Numbered from the stretch's first letter, positions 1 through 7,304 are shown. The stretch: DNA of 12,797 nt from Thermoplasmata archaeon (GCA_021158865.1 JAGGSX010000193.1:1-12797); one strand, 5' to 3'. Made by a program: numbers and translations. Notes: generated by a model from the sequence alone, not told the origin.

Positions 1-371
1 AGGAGAATTTTCACTCAAAATTTCTGTCAAATTTATCAAAAAATTCGCGAGGAATGAAATGAAGAATATGCAATGATACAATATTTAGTCCAGTGCCTTA
101 CTGGGTGCAATTCTATACCTTCCTTCAAATTTCTTATGAATTTCTCTGCTTTATCTCCTTTGTCTATTATTGCTATGCCGCCTAAAGAAAATGTTTTGTT
201 ATTCATAATGGGATATTGACTTTGCCAATATCTCCTTTTAGGCGGCTAACTGGCAAATTCAAGTAAGAAATGCTACTTTAAAGGATTTATGTCCGCTAAA
301 TGGAACAGCAAATATTAACTTTGCATCCGAAGGTTCATTAGACTAAGCCCTCGATCAAAAATGCAAATTTC
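1..371. other. Stretch without an intact gene
   Basis: This AT-rich stretch lies downstream of the PKD-protein gene. Apart from the possible remnant on the minus strand, the only structure I see is a 10-bp inverted repeat (GCCGCCTAAA at 177-186 and TTTAGGCGGC at 237-246) with a 50-base loop. A short T-run for the minus-strand transcript lies at 357-361, 11 bases past the PKD gene stop, and could contribute to termination. No tRNA, rRNA or insertion-sequence end is recognisable. Confidence 0.4.
36..206 (-). pseudogene. Possible gene remnant, 56-residue minus-strand frame
   Basis: I do not recognise a family. An ATG at 206 opens a frame that ends in TGA at 36-38. Its first two thirds look protein-like, with a hydrophobic strand (LGGIAIIDKGDKAEKFI) followed by a basic amphipathic segment, and then the composition becomes ordinary. 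Upstream in the same frame, protein-like text continues (RRYWQSQYPIM) to a TAG, and further on (LFHLADINPLK) past a second TAG. A purine-rich AGGAGA lies about 25 bases before the ATG, which is too far for a normal ribosome-binding site. Together this suggests a decayed coding sequence rather than an intact small gene. It could also be a chance frame, because AT-rich DNA gives such frames easily. Confidence 0.25.
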
Positions 372-1580
372 TCATGATTTATTTGGTTTTTCATCGAGTT
401 TTCCTTTTATTTTCCTTCTTATAAAATAAGTGCCCACTACCGCAATGGCAAGAATCACAATTTCAAATCCTGGAATTCCTTTCTCCTTTTTCTCTACAGT
501 GATTTGGTGGGAGATAGATGCTGTTGCATCATCATTATCTGTAACAGTTAAGGTTACGGTATAATTCCCTGATTTAGAGTATCGGTGGGTAGGATTTTGC
601 TGGAATGAGGTTGACCCATCTCCAAAATTCCATTCCCAAGAGATAATAGTGCCATCTGCATCATAAGATTTGTCTACAAAATGTATTTCATCTGAATTTT
701 TGGGTTTTTCTGGGGTATATGCAAAATCAGCCACAGGGGGTGATGTGTCTACGTAAATTGTACAGGTGTCAGTATCTTCCACACCTAAATTGTCTGTCAC
801 TTTTAAAGTTACCACATATGTACCCTTAGTAGTATACCTATGGCTCGCAACTGTACCTTCTGCATCATAAATATTGTCGCTGTTAAAATCCCACTGATAT
901 TTTACTATAGTCGATGAAAACGAAGTAGAGGATGAACCATCAAAGTTTACTAAATCGTTGACGTTAACCCACTGATCGTTTCCAGCTTTTGCCACTGGTG
1001 GTTTGTAATTGTCCCATATCTCAAAATAAACTGTAGCATCGTTTTCGTCTACATCTATACTACCATCATAATCGCCAGATGTAATGTAGTACCCATATGA
1101 TTGCTCTGTTTTATCTCCAGTGAGTGAATCAGTTGCTAAATTAAAGTTACCATGATATATAGCTCCATCCGCATATGGGCTATCAGTAATGCCTCCACCT
1201 TTTCTACCACTTATATCAAAAGAGTCGTCTCCTGACCATGTATCCACATCTATAAGTCTAATGGTTATATACGCTATTTTTGAATAAACTTGGAAAGTAT
1301 CTGTGGTATTCATAATTGGAGTAGGATCGTTTCCGGGACAAGTATGAGATATAGTCTCCCACTCACCGCTTTTAGCATTATATACGCTAACAAAGTATTT
1401 GAAATCTACATCTCCTCCTTCATCCCCTCCTTCAAGTTTCTGTATCTTATGGATCCTAATGGATAATGTTGGATATACTTCACTATCACCCTTGCAATCA
1501 TGAGGAATAGTTGTAAAAACCATTGATAGAATCAAAAACAATGCTATCGGCACCGCTCTTTTTCCCTTCAATTTACTCAC
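372..1580 (-). CDS. Exported PKD-domain surface protein with PGF-type C-terminal anchor
   Basis: Predicted cell-surface protein of 402 residues from a GTG at 1580; a TTG at 1571, preceded by GGTGAG, is an equally possible start. The frame stays open upstream to 1748, but that part reads like non-coding sequence. A TATA-like box at 1601-1610 would place transcription start near 1580. Residues 1-26 form a signal peptide (basic KLKGKR, then a hydrophobic core). Residues about 37-190 are an Asp-rich beta region resembling a calcium-binding C2-type fold (DVDTWSGDDSFD near 111-122, and GDYDGSIDVDENDA near 169-182). Two PKD domains follow (about 193-278 and 281-363); the second has the classic WNFGDG and HRYSKSGNYTVTLTVTDND motifs. 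The C-terminus has PGFE (370-373), a hydrophobic helix and then RRK. This resembles PGF-CTERM archaeosortase substrates, although about 12 extra residues follow the basic cluster, so it could be a plain membrane anchor. The ligand is unknown, and PKD domains usually act in protein or carbohydrate contacts. Confidence 0.85.
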   Translation of the reverse strand: MSKLKGKRAVPIALFLILSMVFTTIPHDCKGDSEVYPTLSIRIHKIQKLEGGDEGGDVDFKYFVSVYNAKSGEWETISHTCPGNDPTPIMNTTDTFQVYSKIAYITIRLIDVDTWSGDDSFDISGRKGGGITDSPYADGAIYHGNFNLATDSLTGDKTEQSYGYYITSGDYDGSIDVDENDATVYFEIWDNYKPPVAKAGNDQWVNVNDLVNFDGSSSTSFSSTIVKYQWDFNSDNIYDAEGTVASHRYTTKGTYVVTLKVTDNLGVEDTDTCTIYVDTSPPVADFAYTPEKPKNSDEIHFVDKSYDADGTIISWEWNFGDGSTSFQQNPTHRYSKSGNYTVTLTVTDNDDATASISHQITVEKKEKGIPGFEIVILAIAVVGTYFIRRKIKGKLDEKPNKS

Positions 1581-1600
1581 CAATACATAATGGTTTTTGG

Positions 1601-1610
1601 TATAATAAAA
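1601..1610 (-). promoter_or_regulatory. Probable TATA box of the PKD-protein gene
   Basis: On the minus strand this reads TTTTATTATA. Its centre lies about 25 bases upstream of the GTG at 1580, the normal archaeal TATA-to-start distance. It therefore implies a leaderless or very short-leader transcript, and argues against translation starting at the far upstream ATG (1748). Confidence 0.5.
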
Positions 1611-1746
1611 GTATCGGTAGTGCAATACAAGATTGAAGCTATAGGATTTCTGTAAAATTGCTTTACTTATCACAAAAATAGTGGGAAAGAGAAAGCAGTG
1701 GCTCATTTTCCATTTCAATGGCTCTTTTAATGAGTGGGTTAAAAGC

Positions 1747-1772
1747 AATTATTTCCCAAGGTGGGAATAATT
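1747..1772. promoter_or_regulatory. Palindrome upstream of the ribosomal promoter, candidate operator
   Basis: Two inverted arms, AATTATTTCCCA (1747-1758) and TGGGAATAATT (1762-1772), pair over 11 base pairs with one extra T in the left arm and a 3-base AGG spacer. The element ends about 14 bases before the TATA box of the ribosomal operon, a position typical of archaeal activator sites. It also lies in the space shared with the divergent PKD gene. Its function is inferred from symmetry and position only. Confidence 0.45.
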
Positions 1773-1785
1773 AGCAATCCATCAG

Positions 1786-1796
1786 TTTTATATATT
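1786..1796 (+). promoter_or_regulatory. TATA box of the ribosomal protein operon
   Basis: TTTTATATATT, centred near 1790, is a strong archaeal TATA box. Transcription start is expected near 1816, giving a leader of about 16 bases with the ribosome-binding site AGGTG (1821-1825) six bases before the uL3 ATG. No other comparable promoter is visible within the cluster, so this probably drives the whole run. Confidence 0.7.
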
Positions 1797-1831
1797 ACTT
1801 CATATATTTGGGGTTAGGTTAGGTGTAAAAT

Positions 1832-2809
1832 ATGGTGCAGCATAGCAGGCCAAAAAGAGGTTCATTGGGATATTCACCTCGTAAAAGAGCTCGTTCCATA
1901 GTGCCAACTATAAAAACATGGCCCAATAATGGAAACAAACCATCCTTGCAAGGATTTGCGGGTTATAAGGCTGGAATGAGTCATATTTTAGTTATTGATT
2001 ATCGTCCAACTTCAACAACTTCTGGACAGGAAGTTTTTGTCCCTGTAACGATTTTGGAAACTCCTCCAATGAAAATAGCTGCTATAAGATTATATAAAAA
2101 AACTCCTTATGGATTGAAAGCAAAAACAGAGATATGGGCGGACAATGTGAAAGAATTGGAAAAAGTTATGCCCCTACCAAAGAAAAAAAATGAAAAGAAA
2201 GCAGATGAATATGATGAGGTTAGGGTTATAGCCTATACAGAACCTTGGAAAATTGGTGGAATACCAAAGAAAATTCCTGATGTTATGGAAATAAGGATTG
2301 GTGGCGGTGATTTGAAGGCTCGTTATAAATATGCAAATGAAATATTGGGTAAAGAATTGAGCATAAAAGATGTCTTTGTCGAAGGAGACATGATGGACGC
2401 CATTGCTGTAACAAAAGGTAAAGGATTTCAGGGGAGTGTAAAAAGATGGGGAGTTAAGTTATTGCATCATAAAAATAGAAAGCATCGCAGGATGATTGGA
2501 ACACTTGGTCCGTGGCTTTCATGGACTCGTGGAACAGTTCCACAAGCAGGTCAAACTGGCTATCATAAAAGAACTGAATATAATAAACGTATTTTGAAAA
2601 TAGGAGAAAATGGAGAAGAAATCACTCCAGATGGAGGCTTTCCTCATTATGGCATTGTAAAAAATGAATATGTTGTTGTTCATGGAAGTTTGCCGGGAAG
2701 TGTAAAACGCATTATAAGAATGAGACAGGCTATTAGATATATGAAAGGAGTTAAAGTTGAAAAACCTGAGATAACATATATATCTACATCAAGCAAGCAG
2801 GGGGTATGA
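1832..2809 (+). CDS. rpl3: Large ribosomal subunit protein uL3
   Basis: Core protein of the 50S subunit. It nucleates early assembly, and its long internal loop reaches towards the peptidyl transferase centre. The 325 residues match the usual archaeal length of about 330. Family marks are the N-terminal basic segment (HSRPKRGSLGYSPRKRAR), the KAGMSH motif near residue 47, and the central stretch TKGKGFQGSVKRWGVKL near 194-210, followed by the basic RKHRR and the GTLGPW motif. AGGTG sits six bases before the ATG, supporting this start. It is the first gene of the operon, behind a clear TATA box, and its stop codon overlaps the uL4 start. Identification is by direct recognition of the sequence. 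Confidence 0.98.
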   Translation: MVQHSRPKRGSLGYSPRKRARSIVPTIKTWPNNGNKPSLQGFAGYKAGMSHILVIDYRPTSTTSGQEVFVPVTILETPPMKIAAIRLYKKTPYGLKAKTEIWADNVKELEKVMPLPKKKNEKKADEYDEVRVIAYTEPWKIGGIPKKIPDVMEIRIGGGDLKARYKYANEILGKELSIKDVFVEGDMMDAIAVTKGKGFQGSVKRWGVKLLHHKNRKHRRMIGTLGPWLSWTRGTVPQAGQTGYHKRTEYNKRILKIGENGEEITPDGGFPHYGIVKNEYVVVHGSLPGSVKRIIRMRQAIRYMKGVKVEKPEITYISTSSKQGV

Positions 2810-3570
2810 TGAAGGGAAAAGTGTATGGTATGGATGGTAACATTGTTGAAGAAATTGAATTACCACCTGTATTTAATTTTGAATATAGACCAGATTTAAT
2901 AAAGAAAGCTTTTTTAGTAATGAGAGCCAATAAAAGACAACCTTATGGAGCGAAAGCAACAGCAGGTAAAGATTATGTTGCAGAAAGCCAAGGTCCGGGT
3001 AGAGGCTCTTCTCGTATCCCAAGGCTTTCATCTGGAAGAGGAGCAAAAGTGCCAGGAACAGTAAAAGGAAGGCGGGCTCATCCTCCAAAATCTGAAAAAG
3101 TATGGAGTAAAAAAATAAATAGGAAGGAAATGCTCATTGCAAGAATATCTGCAATTGCAGCCACTTCAAATGAAGAAATTGTCAAAAAAAGAGGGCACAA
3201 GTTCAATGCTGAATTGCCTTTCATAATAGAAGATAAATTTGAGGAAATTGAAAAAACAAAAGATGCTATAGGTATACTTCAAAAAATAGGATTGCACGAT
3301 GACATTGAAAGAGCAAAAAAAGGGAAGCATATAAGGGCGGGTAGAGGAAAAACAAGGGGAAGAAAATATAAAATTCCAAAATCTCTGCTCATAGTTGCAT
3401 CAAATAAGGAAAAAATTAAAAAAGCAGTATCCAATTTAACTGGTGTGGATGTTGTAGAACCTGAGGAAATAAATGTTGGGCATCTGGCGCCGGGCGGGCA
3501 GGCTGGAAGGCTCACCCTATATACCTTAAATGCTATTAAAAAAATAGGTGATAGGTATGAATCCTTATGA
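2806..3570 (+). CDS. rpl4: Large ribosomal subunit protein uL4
   Basis: Core 50S protein whose extended loop lines the constriction of the peptide exit tunnel. It is 254 residues, typical for archaeal and eukaryotic uL4 (also called L1e in archaea). The tunnel loop is recognisable at about residues 62-97 (SQGPGRGSSRIPRLSSGRGA, ending in KGRRAHPPK), and the basic RAGRGKTRGRKYK stretch lies near 177-189. The first two codons are both ATG. The first overlaps the uL3 stop (ATGA), but GGGGG immediately precedes it, so the second ATG at 2809 has the better spacing. The gene ends inside the start region of uL23, consistent with coupled translation. Confidence 0.97.
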   Translation: MMKGKVYGMDGNIVEEIELPPVFNFEYRPDLIKKAFLVMRANKRQPYGAKATAGKDYVAESQGPGRGSSRIPRLSSGRGAKVPGTVKGRRAHPPKSEKVWSKKINRKEMLIARISAIAATSNEEIVKKRGHKFNAELPFIIEDKFEEIEKTKDAIGILQKIGLHDDIERAKKGKHIRAGRGKTRGRKYKIPKSLLIVASNKEKIKKAVSNLTGVDVVEPEEINVGHLAPGGQAGRLTLYTLNAIKKIGDRYESL

Positions 3571-3814
3571 GATAGTGTTTCATCCATATATTACAGAAAA
3601 AACTCTTGCCATGATTGAAAATAACAATGCTTTGCAATTCGTTGTAAAAATGGATGCAAATAAACGCCAGATTAAAGAAGCTGTGGAGAAAATATTTGGA
3701 GTAAAGATAGCTAAAATTACAACAAAAATAGGTGCTGAAGGGAAAGTTGCAACTGTAAAGTTAACGCCTGATTACAATGCTGAAGATATTGGAATGAGAA
3801 TAGGTATATTCTAA
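3557..3814 (+). CDS. rpl23: Large ribosomal subunit protein uL23
   Basis: 50S protein at the tunnel exit, and part of the docking site for the signal recognition particle and other factors. It is 85 residues, the normal archaeal size. The N-terminus NPYEIVFHPYITEKT is the hallmark of the family, and the C-terminal half contains the VEKIFGVKIAKITT strand-helix unit. The frame stays open to a GTG at 3548, but the ATG at 3557 is preferred: AGGTGAT ends four bases before it and the family signature begins there. The coding region overlaps the end of uL4 by 14 bases. Confidence 0.96.
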   Translation: MNPYEIVFHPYITEKTLAMIENNNALQFVVKMDANKRQIKEAVEKIFGVKIAKITTKIGAEGKVATVKLTPDYNAEDIGMRIGIF

Positions 3815-3822
3815 GTGATAAA

Positions 3823-4527
3823 ATGGGAAAAATATTAAGAATGCAGAGAAGAGGGAAAGCAAAACCCCGATACATTAGTTCATCATTCAGGCATAAGGGG
3901 CCTGTTAGTTATCCGAAGGTTGGGGAATATGATGGTCTGGTTAAGGATATTGTTCATAATCCCGGAACGACAGCTCCAATAGCAATGGTTGAATTGAATG
4001 ATGGAAGCATAGCAAAATTGATAGCAAATGAAGGTATGATGGTTGGAGAAAAAATAAGATTTTCGGGAGAAACTGTTGTAAAGCCAGGAAATGTTCTTTT
4101 CCTTGGTTCAATTCCTCAGGGAGCTCCAATATATAATATAGAAGGCAGACCCGGAGATGGAGGAAAATTTGTTAGAACCGCAGGCAGTTATGCAACAATT
4201 GTGTCTCATGAGAAGAATGGGGTCATTGTCCGCCTACCAAGTGGAAAACATAAATTATTTTTATCAAATTGTAGGGCAACAATAGGTGTTGCAGCTGGTG
4301 GAGGCAGGGGGGACAAACCCTTTGTGAAAGCAGGTAAAAGATTCTATGCTACAAGGCGTAAAGCAAAACTTTTCCCAATAACAAGTGGCGTTGCAATGAA
4401 TCCAGTAAGTCACCCCCATGGCGGAGGAAGCCACCAGCATGTTGGGAGGCCAAAAACGGTGGCAAGAGGGGCGCCGCCTGGCAAAAAAGTCGGTTCTATA
4501 GCGGCAAGAAGAACAGGAAAGAGGTGA
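3823..4527 (+). CDS. rpl2: Large ribosomal subunit protein uL2
   Basis: Essential 50S protein near the peptidyl transferase centre and the subunit bridge with 16S rRNA. It is 234 residues, close to the usual 235-245. The N-terminus MGKILRMQRRGKA and the C-terminal signature NPVSHPHGGGSHQHVGRP (about residues 189-206) are diagnostic, and the latter carries the conserved histidine cluster of the family. GTGAT at 3815-3819 precedes the ATG with suitable spacing. It follows uL23 by eight bases, and its end overlaps the ribosome-binding site of uS19. Nothing is missing or unusual. Confidence 0.98.
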   Translation: MGKILRMQRRGKAKPRYISSSFRHKGPVSYPKVGEYDGLVKDIVHNPGTTAPIAMVELNDGSIAKLIANEGMMVGEKIRFSGETVVKPGNVLFLGSIPQGAPIYNIEGRPGDGGKFVRTAGSYATIVSHEKNGVIVRLPSGKHKLFLSNCRATIGVAAGGGRGDKPFVKAGKRFYATRRKAKLFPITSGVAMNPVSHPHGGGSHQHVGRPKTVARGAPPGKKVGSIAARRTGKR

Positions 4528-4531
4528 TGAT

Positions 4532-4954
4532 ATGGCGAGGAGAAGAAGAAGGAAGATTGAAATTGAGAGCAAAAAAGAATTTTTGTATAGGGGCATTAAT
4601 GTTGAAGAAGTGAAGAAGATGGGAATTGAAGAGATTATGCCCTATTTAACCTCGAGAGCAAGAAGAACATTAAAAAGAGGATTAACTCCTGTTCAATATC
4701 GTTTTTTGCAGAGAATAAGAAAAACTGATGGTGAAAAAGCCATAAAAACTCATTTAAGGAATATGATAATATTGCCAGAATTTGTTGGACATGTTATTGC
4801 AGTTCACAATGGAAAAGAATTTATTCCAGTAAAAATTACACCAGAGATGATTGGTCATTACTTGGGTGAATTTGCATTAACAAGGAAAGAAGTTAAGCAT
4901 ACCGGACCCGGTGTCGGAGCCACCCGTTCATCTAAATATATGCCTCTCAAATGA
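4532..4954 (+). CDS. rps19: Small ribosomal subunit protein uS19
   Basis: 30S head protein that lies near the A-site tRNA and forms a bridge to the large subunit. It is 140 residues, typical for archaea, which carry an N-terminal extension relative to bacterial uS19. Here the extension is very basic at its start (MARRRRRK). The core shows KTHLRNMIILPEFVGHVIAV and the family C-terminus HTGPGVGATRSSKYMPLK. A strong ribosome-binding site, GAGGTGATGA (4521-4530), lies directly before the ATG and spans the uL2 stop codon. The end overlaps the uL22 start as ATGA. Confidence 0.97.
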   Translation: MARRRRRKIEIESKKEFLYRGINVEEVKKMGIEEIMPYLTSRARRTLKRGLTPVQYRFLQRIRKTDGEKAIKTHLRNMIILPEFVGHVIAVHNGKEFIPVKITPEMIGHYLGEFALTRKEVKHTGPGVGATRSSKYMPLK

Positions 4955-5400
4955 TGAATATGAAATACTCAAGATATTTAGACCCGGAAAAAACTGCAAG
5001 GGCTTATGGACGAGATTTGCATTGTTCGCCAAGGCATGCCGAAAATGTAGCAAAAGCTATAAGAGGAATGAGCGTTAAAGATGCAGAGAATTTGCTCAAT
5101 GATATAATAAAATTGAAAAGAGCCATACCGTTTAAAACGCATAAGACAGAGAGGGCACATAAAAAAGGCATTGGACCAGGAGGTTATCCTGTAAATGCAA
5201 GTAAAAAAATTTTAAATGTTTTAAAGAACGCCATGAATAACGCAGAATATAAAGGTTTAGACTCTGAAAATATGTTTATTGCACATATATCTACTTATGG
5301 AGGAAGGATAACTGAAGGATATATGCCCCGCGCGATGGGGCGGTCAACAGCATGGAATGAAAGAACAACGAATGTTGAAATAATCATTGAGGAAAGATAA
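4951..5400 (+). CDS. rpl22: Large ribosomal subunit protein uL22
   Basis: 50S protein whose long hairpin lines the peptide exit tunnel together with uL4. It is 149 residues, as usual for archaeal L22. Recognisable parts are KYSRYLDPEKTARAYGRDL at the start, the helical core SPRHAENVAKAIRGM, and the hairpin with RITEGYMPRAMGRSTAWN followed by the C-terminal strand TTNVEIIIEE. Three possible ATG starts lie close together (4951, 4954, 4960); the third best matches the usual family N-terminus, and none has a strong ribosome-binding site, so coupling to uS19 is likely. It ends one base before uS3. Confidence 0.96.
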   Translation: MMNMKYSRYLDPEKTARAYGRDLHCSPRHAENVAKAIRGMSVKDAENLLNDIIKLKRAIPFKTHKTERAHKKGIGPGGYPVNASKKILNVLKNAMNNAEYKGLDSENMFIAHISTYGGRITEGYMPRAMGRSTAWNERTTNVEIIIEER

Positions 5401-5401
5401 T

Positions 5402-6295
5402 ATGGCTATAGAAAGGAAATTTGTTATAGAAAATCAGAGGAGAATTTTGTTGAAAGAGTTTTTGATGAAAGAAAGCCAGAGGGCGGGTTTTGGAGGAATT
5501 AAAATTCAACGCACACCATTGGGAACATTAATAACTTTAGAAGTCGAAAGACCGGGACTTATAATAGGAAAGGGAGGAAAAAGAATAAAAGAATTAACGG
5601 ACACAATTGCAAGCAAATTTGGTTTAGAAAATCCCCAGATTGAGATAGAAGAAGTTAGTGACAGTGTTGCACTAAATGCAAATTTGATGGCACAGAAAGT
5701 TGCTGCAGCTTTGGAGAGAGGATGGCATTTCCGCAGGGTTGGTCATTCAACAGTCCGCCGCATTATGGATGCTGGAGCCAGAGGCTGCCAAGTCATAATT
5801 TCTGGGAAGTTGACAGGTGATAGACATAGAATGGAAAAATTCACAATGGGATATATCAAGTATTGCGGCGAGGTTGCAGACCGTGTTATGGATGTTGGCA
5901 TAGCTGTTGCAAAAACAAAGCCAGGTATAATAGGAATTAAAGTTAAAATAATGGGACCAGATGCAAGGTTGCCAGATGAAATAGAAATTCTGGAAGAAGA
6001 AAAGAAGGAAACCAGCGAGGAGATTGCAGAAAGAAAAGCTAAGATGGAGAAAGAAGAAATGCTTGAAAAACTTGAAAAAATCCCGGTATTGGATTTACCA
6101 AATATGAATAAAAATATACTGGAAGAAATAGACAAAGCTGGAATAAAAAATGCCAGACAATTATATGAAGTTGATATCAATGACCTAATTGAAATAAAAG
6201 GAATAGGTATAAAAAGGGCTGAAAAATTAAAGGAAATATTGAAGGAGGTGTTGAAAAAAGATGAAAGCAAAGGAGATAAGAGCAATGAGCAGTGA
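5402..6295 (+). CDS. rps3: Small ribosomal subunit protein uS3 with C-terminal helix-hairpin-helix
   Basis: 30S protein at the mRNA entry channel. It is 297 residues from the ATG at 5402, which has GAGGAAAG upstream; the frame also runs back to a TTG at 5387, overlapping uL22, which is less likely. Residues 1-85 include a type II KH domain with the GxxG loop in LIIGKGGKRIKEL (53-65). Residues about 95-195 form the family C-terminal domain (GWHFRRVGHSTVRRIMDAGA, then GCQVIISGKLTGDRHR). After about 195 comes a charged helical linker (197-226) and then a compact helix-hairpin-helix module at about 238-284 with the hairpin IKGIGIKRAEKL. That module is extra to the minimal uS3 fold and is of the kind that binds nucleic-acid backbone. 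Similar acidic or helical tails are known in some euryarchaeal uS3 proteins. Confidence 0.97.
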   Translation: MAIERKFVIENQRRILLKEFLMKESQRAGFGGIKIQRTPLGTLITLEVERPGLIIGKGGKRIKELTDTIASKFGLENPQIEIEEVSDSVALNANLMAQKVAAALERGWHFRRVGHSTVRRIMDAGARGCQVIISGKLTGDRHRMEKFTMGYIKYCGEVADRVMDVGIAVAKTKPGIIGIKVKIMGPDARLPDEIEILEEEKKETSEEIAERKAKMEKEEMLEKLEKIPVLDLPNMNKNILEEIDKAGIKNARQLYEVDINDLIEIKGIGIKRAEKLKEILKEVLKKDESKGDKSNEQ

Positions 6296-6458
6296 AGAAA
6301 GAAGGAAAAAGTTGAAGGAATTGAGGAATGAGCTTATGGAAGAATATGGAAAGGCATCGATGGGTGGTTCTCCGCCTTCGCCTGGCAGGATTAAATATAT
6401 TCGAAGAAGTTTGGCAAGAATGCTTACAATTATGAGGGAGGAAAAAGAAATAGAATGA
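6261..6458 (+). CDS. rpl29: Large ribosomal subunit protein uL29
   Basis: Small helical 50S protein next to uL23 at the tunnel exit. It is 65 residues and has the family pattern KAKEIRAMSSEERRKKLKEL followed by NELMEEYGKA and an Arg-rich second helix (RIKYIRRSLARMLT). The start at 6261 is supported by GGAGGTG at 6244-6250, and it makes the gene overlap the uS3 end by 35 bases. The SPPSPGRIK loop is the usual archaeal turn between the two helices. Its stop overlaps the aIF1 start. Confidence 0.95.
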   Translation: MKAKEIRAMSSEERRKKLKELRNELMEEYGKASMGGSPPSPGRIKYIRRSLARMLTIMREEKEIE

Positions 6459-6751
6459 GTGAGATATGTCCCGTTTGTGGCTTACCAAAAGAACTGTGTG
6501 TTTGTGATAAATTATCAAGAGAAGGAAAGGAAATAAAAATAAAAACTGAGAAGCGTAGGTATGGAAAAATGGTTACCGTGATAAGTGGTTTTGATTCATC
6601 TGTTGATATAAAGAATATAGCGAGTGATTTAAAAAAATTGTGTGCTACAGGTGGAACATCAAAGAAGGATATAATAGAATTGCAGGGAGACCATAAAGAA
6701 AAAGCGAAGAAAAAATTAGAAGAGATGGGATTCAAAGTGGAGATAGAATGA
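6455..6751 (+). CDS. sui1: Translation initiation factor aIF1 (SUI1 family)
   Basis: Binds near the P site of the 30S subunit and monitors start-codon selection; it is the archaeal counterpart of eIF1. It is 98 residues. An N-terminal Cys cluster (CPVCGLPKELCVC, residues 5-17) looks like a small zinc-binding element found in archaeal aIF1. The SUI1 domain follows, with KRRYGKMVTVISGFD, the CATGGTSKKDIIELQGDH loop and strand that mark the family, and a C-terminal LEEMGFKVE. It lies between uL29 and RNase P p29, its normal place in Euryarchaeota, and its start overlaps the uL29 stop as ATGA. Confidence 0.96.
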   Translation: MSEICPVCGLPKELCVCDKLSREGKEIKIKTEKRRYGKMVTVISGFDSSVDIKNIASDLKKLCATGGTSKKDIIELQGDHKEKAKKKLEEMGFKVEIE

Positions 6752-6996
6752 CAGAAAATTTTTTAAGGGGAGAGTTTATAGGGCTTAAGGCAAAAGTGCT
6801 GGATTCAAAAGATGGTTCATTAAAAGGAATTGAAGGCATAATAATAGATGAAACAAAGAATATGATGGTGATAGAGACTCCAAAAGGAATAAAAAAAGTG
6901 GCAAAAAATATAGCAATCTTTGAAATTGATGGACATAGCATTGATGGTAAAAAAATAAGGTATAGACCAGAAGAAAGAATAGGTAAGATAAAATGA
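6748..6996 (+). CDS. rnp1: RNase P protein component 1 (p29/Pop4 family)
   Basis: Protein subunit of archaeal RNase P, which removes the 5' leader of precursor tRNA. p29 folds as an Sm-like beta barrel, pairs with Rpp21 and contacts the specificity part of the RNA. It is 82 residues, at the short end for the family. The features are LRGEFIGLKAKVLDSKDGSL, then IEGIIIDETKNMMVIET, a basic KGIKKVAK strand and the terminal KIRYRPEER. The gene is embedded between aIF1 and uS17, the conserved location in Euryarchaeota, and both its ends overlap the neighbours by four bases. GTGGAGAT lies just upstream of the ATG. The position makes the assignment firm despite the low conservation of the family. Confidence 0.93.
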   Translation: MTENFLRGEFIGLKAKVLDSKDGSLKGIEGIIIDETKNMMVIETPKGIKKVAKNIAIFEIDGHSIDGKKIRYRPEERIGKIK

Positions 6997-7304
6997 TAGG
7001 AATAAAAGTTAAAGAACCAGAAAGAAAATGCAATGATGTCAATTGCCCATGGCATGGGCATCTGAAAGTCAGAGGCATAGCCATAACTGGCAAAGTTGTA
7101 TCAACTGCTATGCAAAGAACCGTTGTTGTTGAAAAAGAAAGGTTACACTACCTTCCTAAATATGAAAGATATGAAAAAAGAACGAGCAGATATAAAGCCC
7201 ATTTGCCAGAGTGCATCGATGTTAAGAAGAATGATATTGTAACAATAATGGAATGCCGACCAATAAGCAAGACGGTGCATTTTGTGGTGGTGAGCAAAAA
7301 ATGA
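6993..7304 (+). CDS. rps17: Small ribosomal subunit protein uS17
   Basis: Primary 16S rRNA-binding protein of the 30S body, with an OB fold. It is 103 residues. The N-terminus contains CNDVNCPWHG, the archaeal and eukaryotic-type signature of the family, followed by ITGKVVSTAMQRTVVVEKER and the strand KNDIVTIMECRPISKTVHFV, which closes the barrel. The start overlaps the stop of the RNase P gene, and the stop overlaps the uL14 start. Confidence 0.97.
   Translation: MIGIKVKEPERKCNDVNCPWHGHLKVRGIAITGKVVSTAMQRTVVVEKERLHYLPKYERYEKRTSRYKAHLPECIDVKKNDIVTIMECRPISKTVHFVVVSKK

Noticed and set aside
177..246. Ten-bp inverted repeat as a terminator or small mobile element
   Set aside because: The 50-base loop and lack of a T-run argue against a terminator, and there are no target-site duplications or second copies in the window.
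1581..1748. Upstream extension of the PKD gene to an ATG at 1748
   Set aside because: It would bury the signal peptide 57 residues inside the protein and would include the TATA-like box and half of the palindrome; the composition is also unlike coding sequence here.
5743..6285. Long minus-strand frame opposite uS3
   Set aside because: It is Ser/Ile/Phe-rich low-complexity text and the reverse complement of a well-conserved gene, so it is a shadow. The same holds for the other minus-strand frames in 2873-8238.
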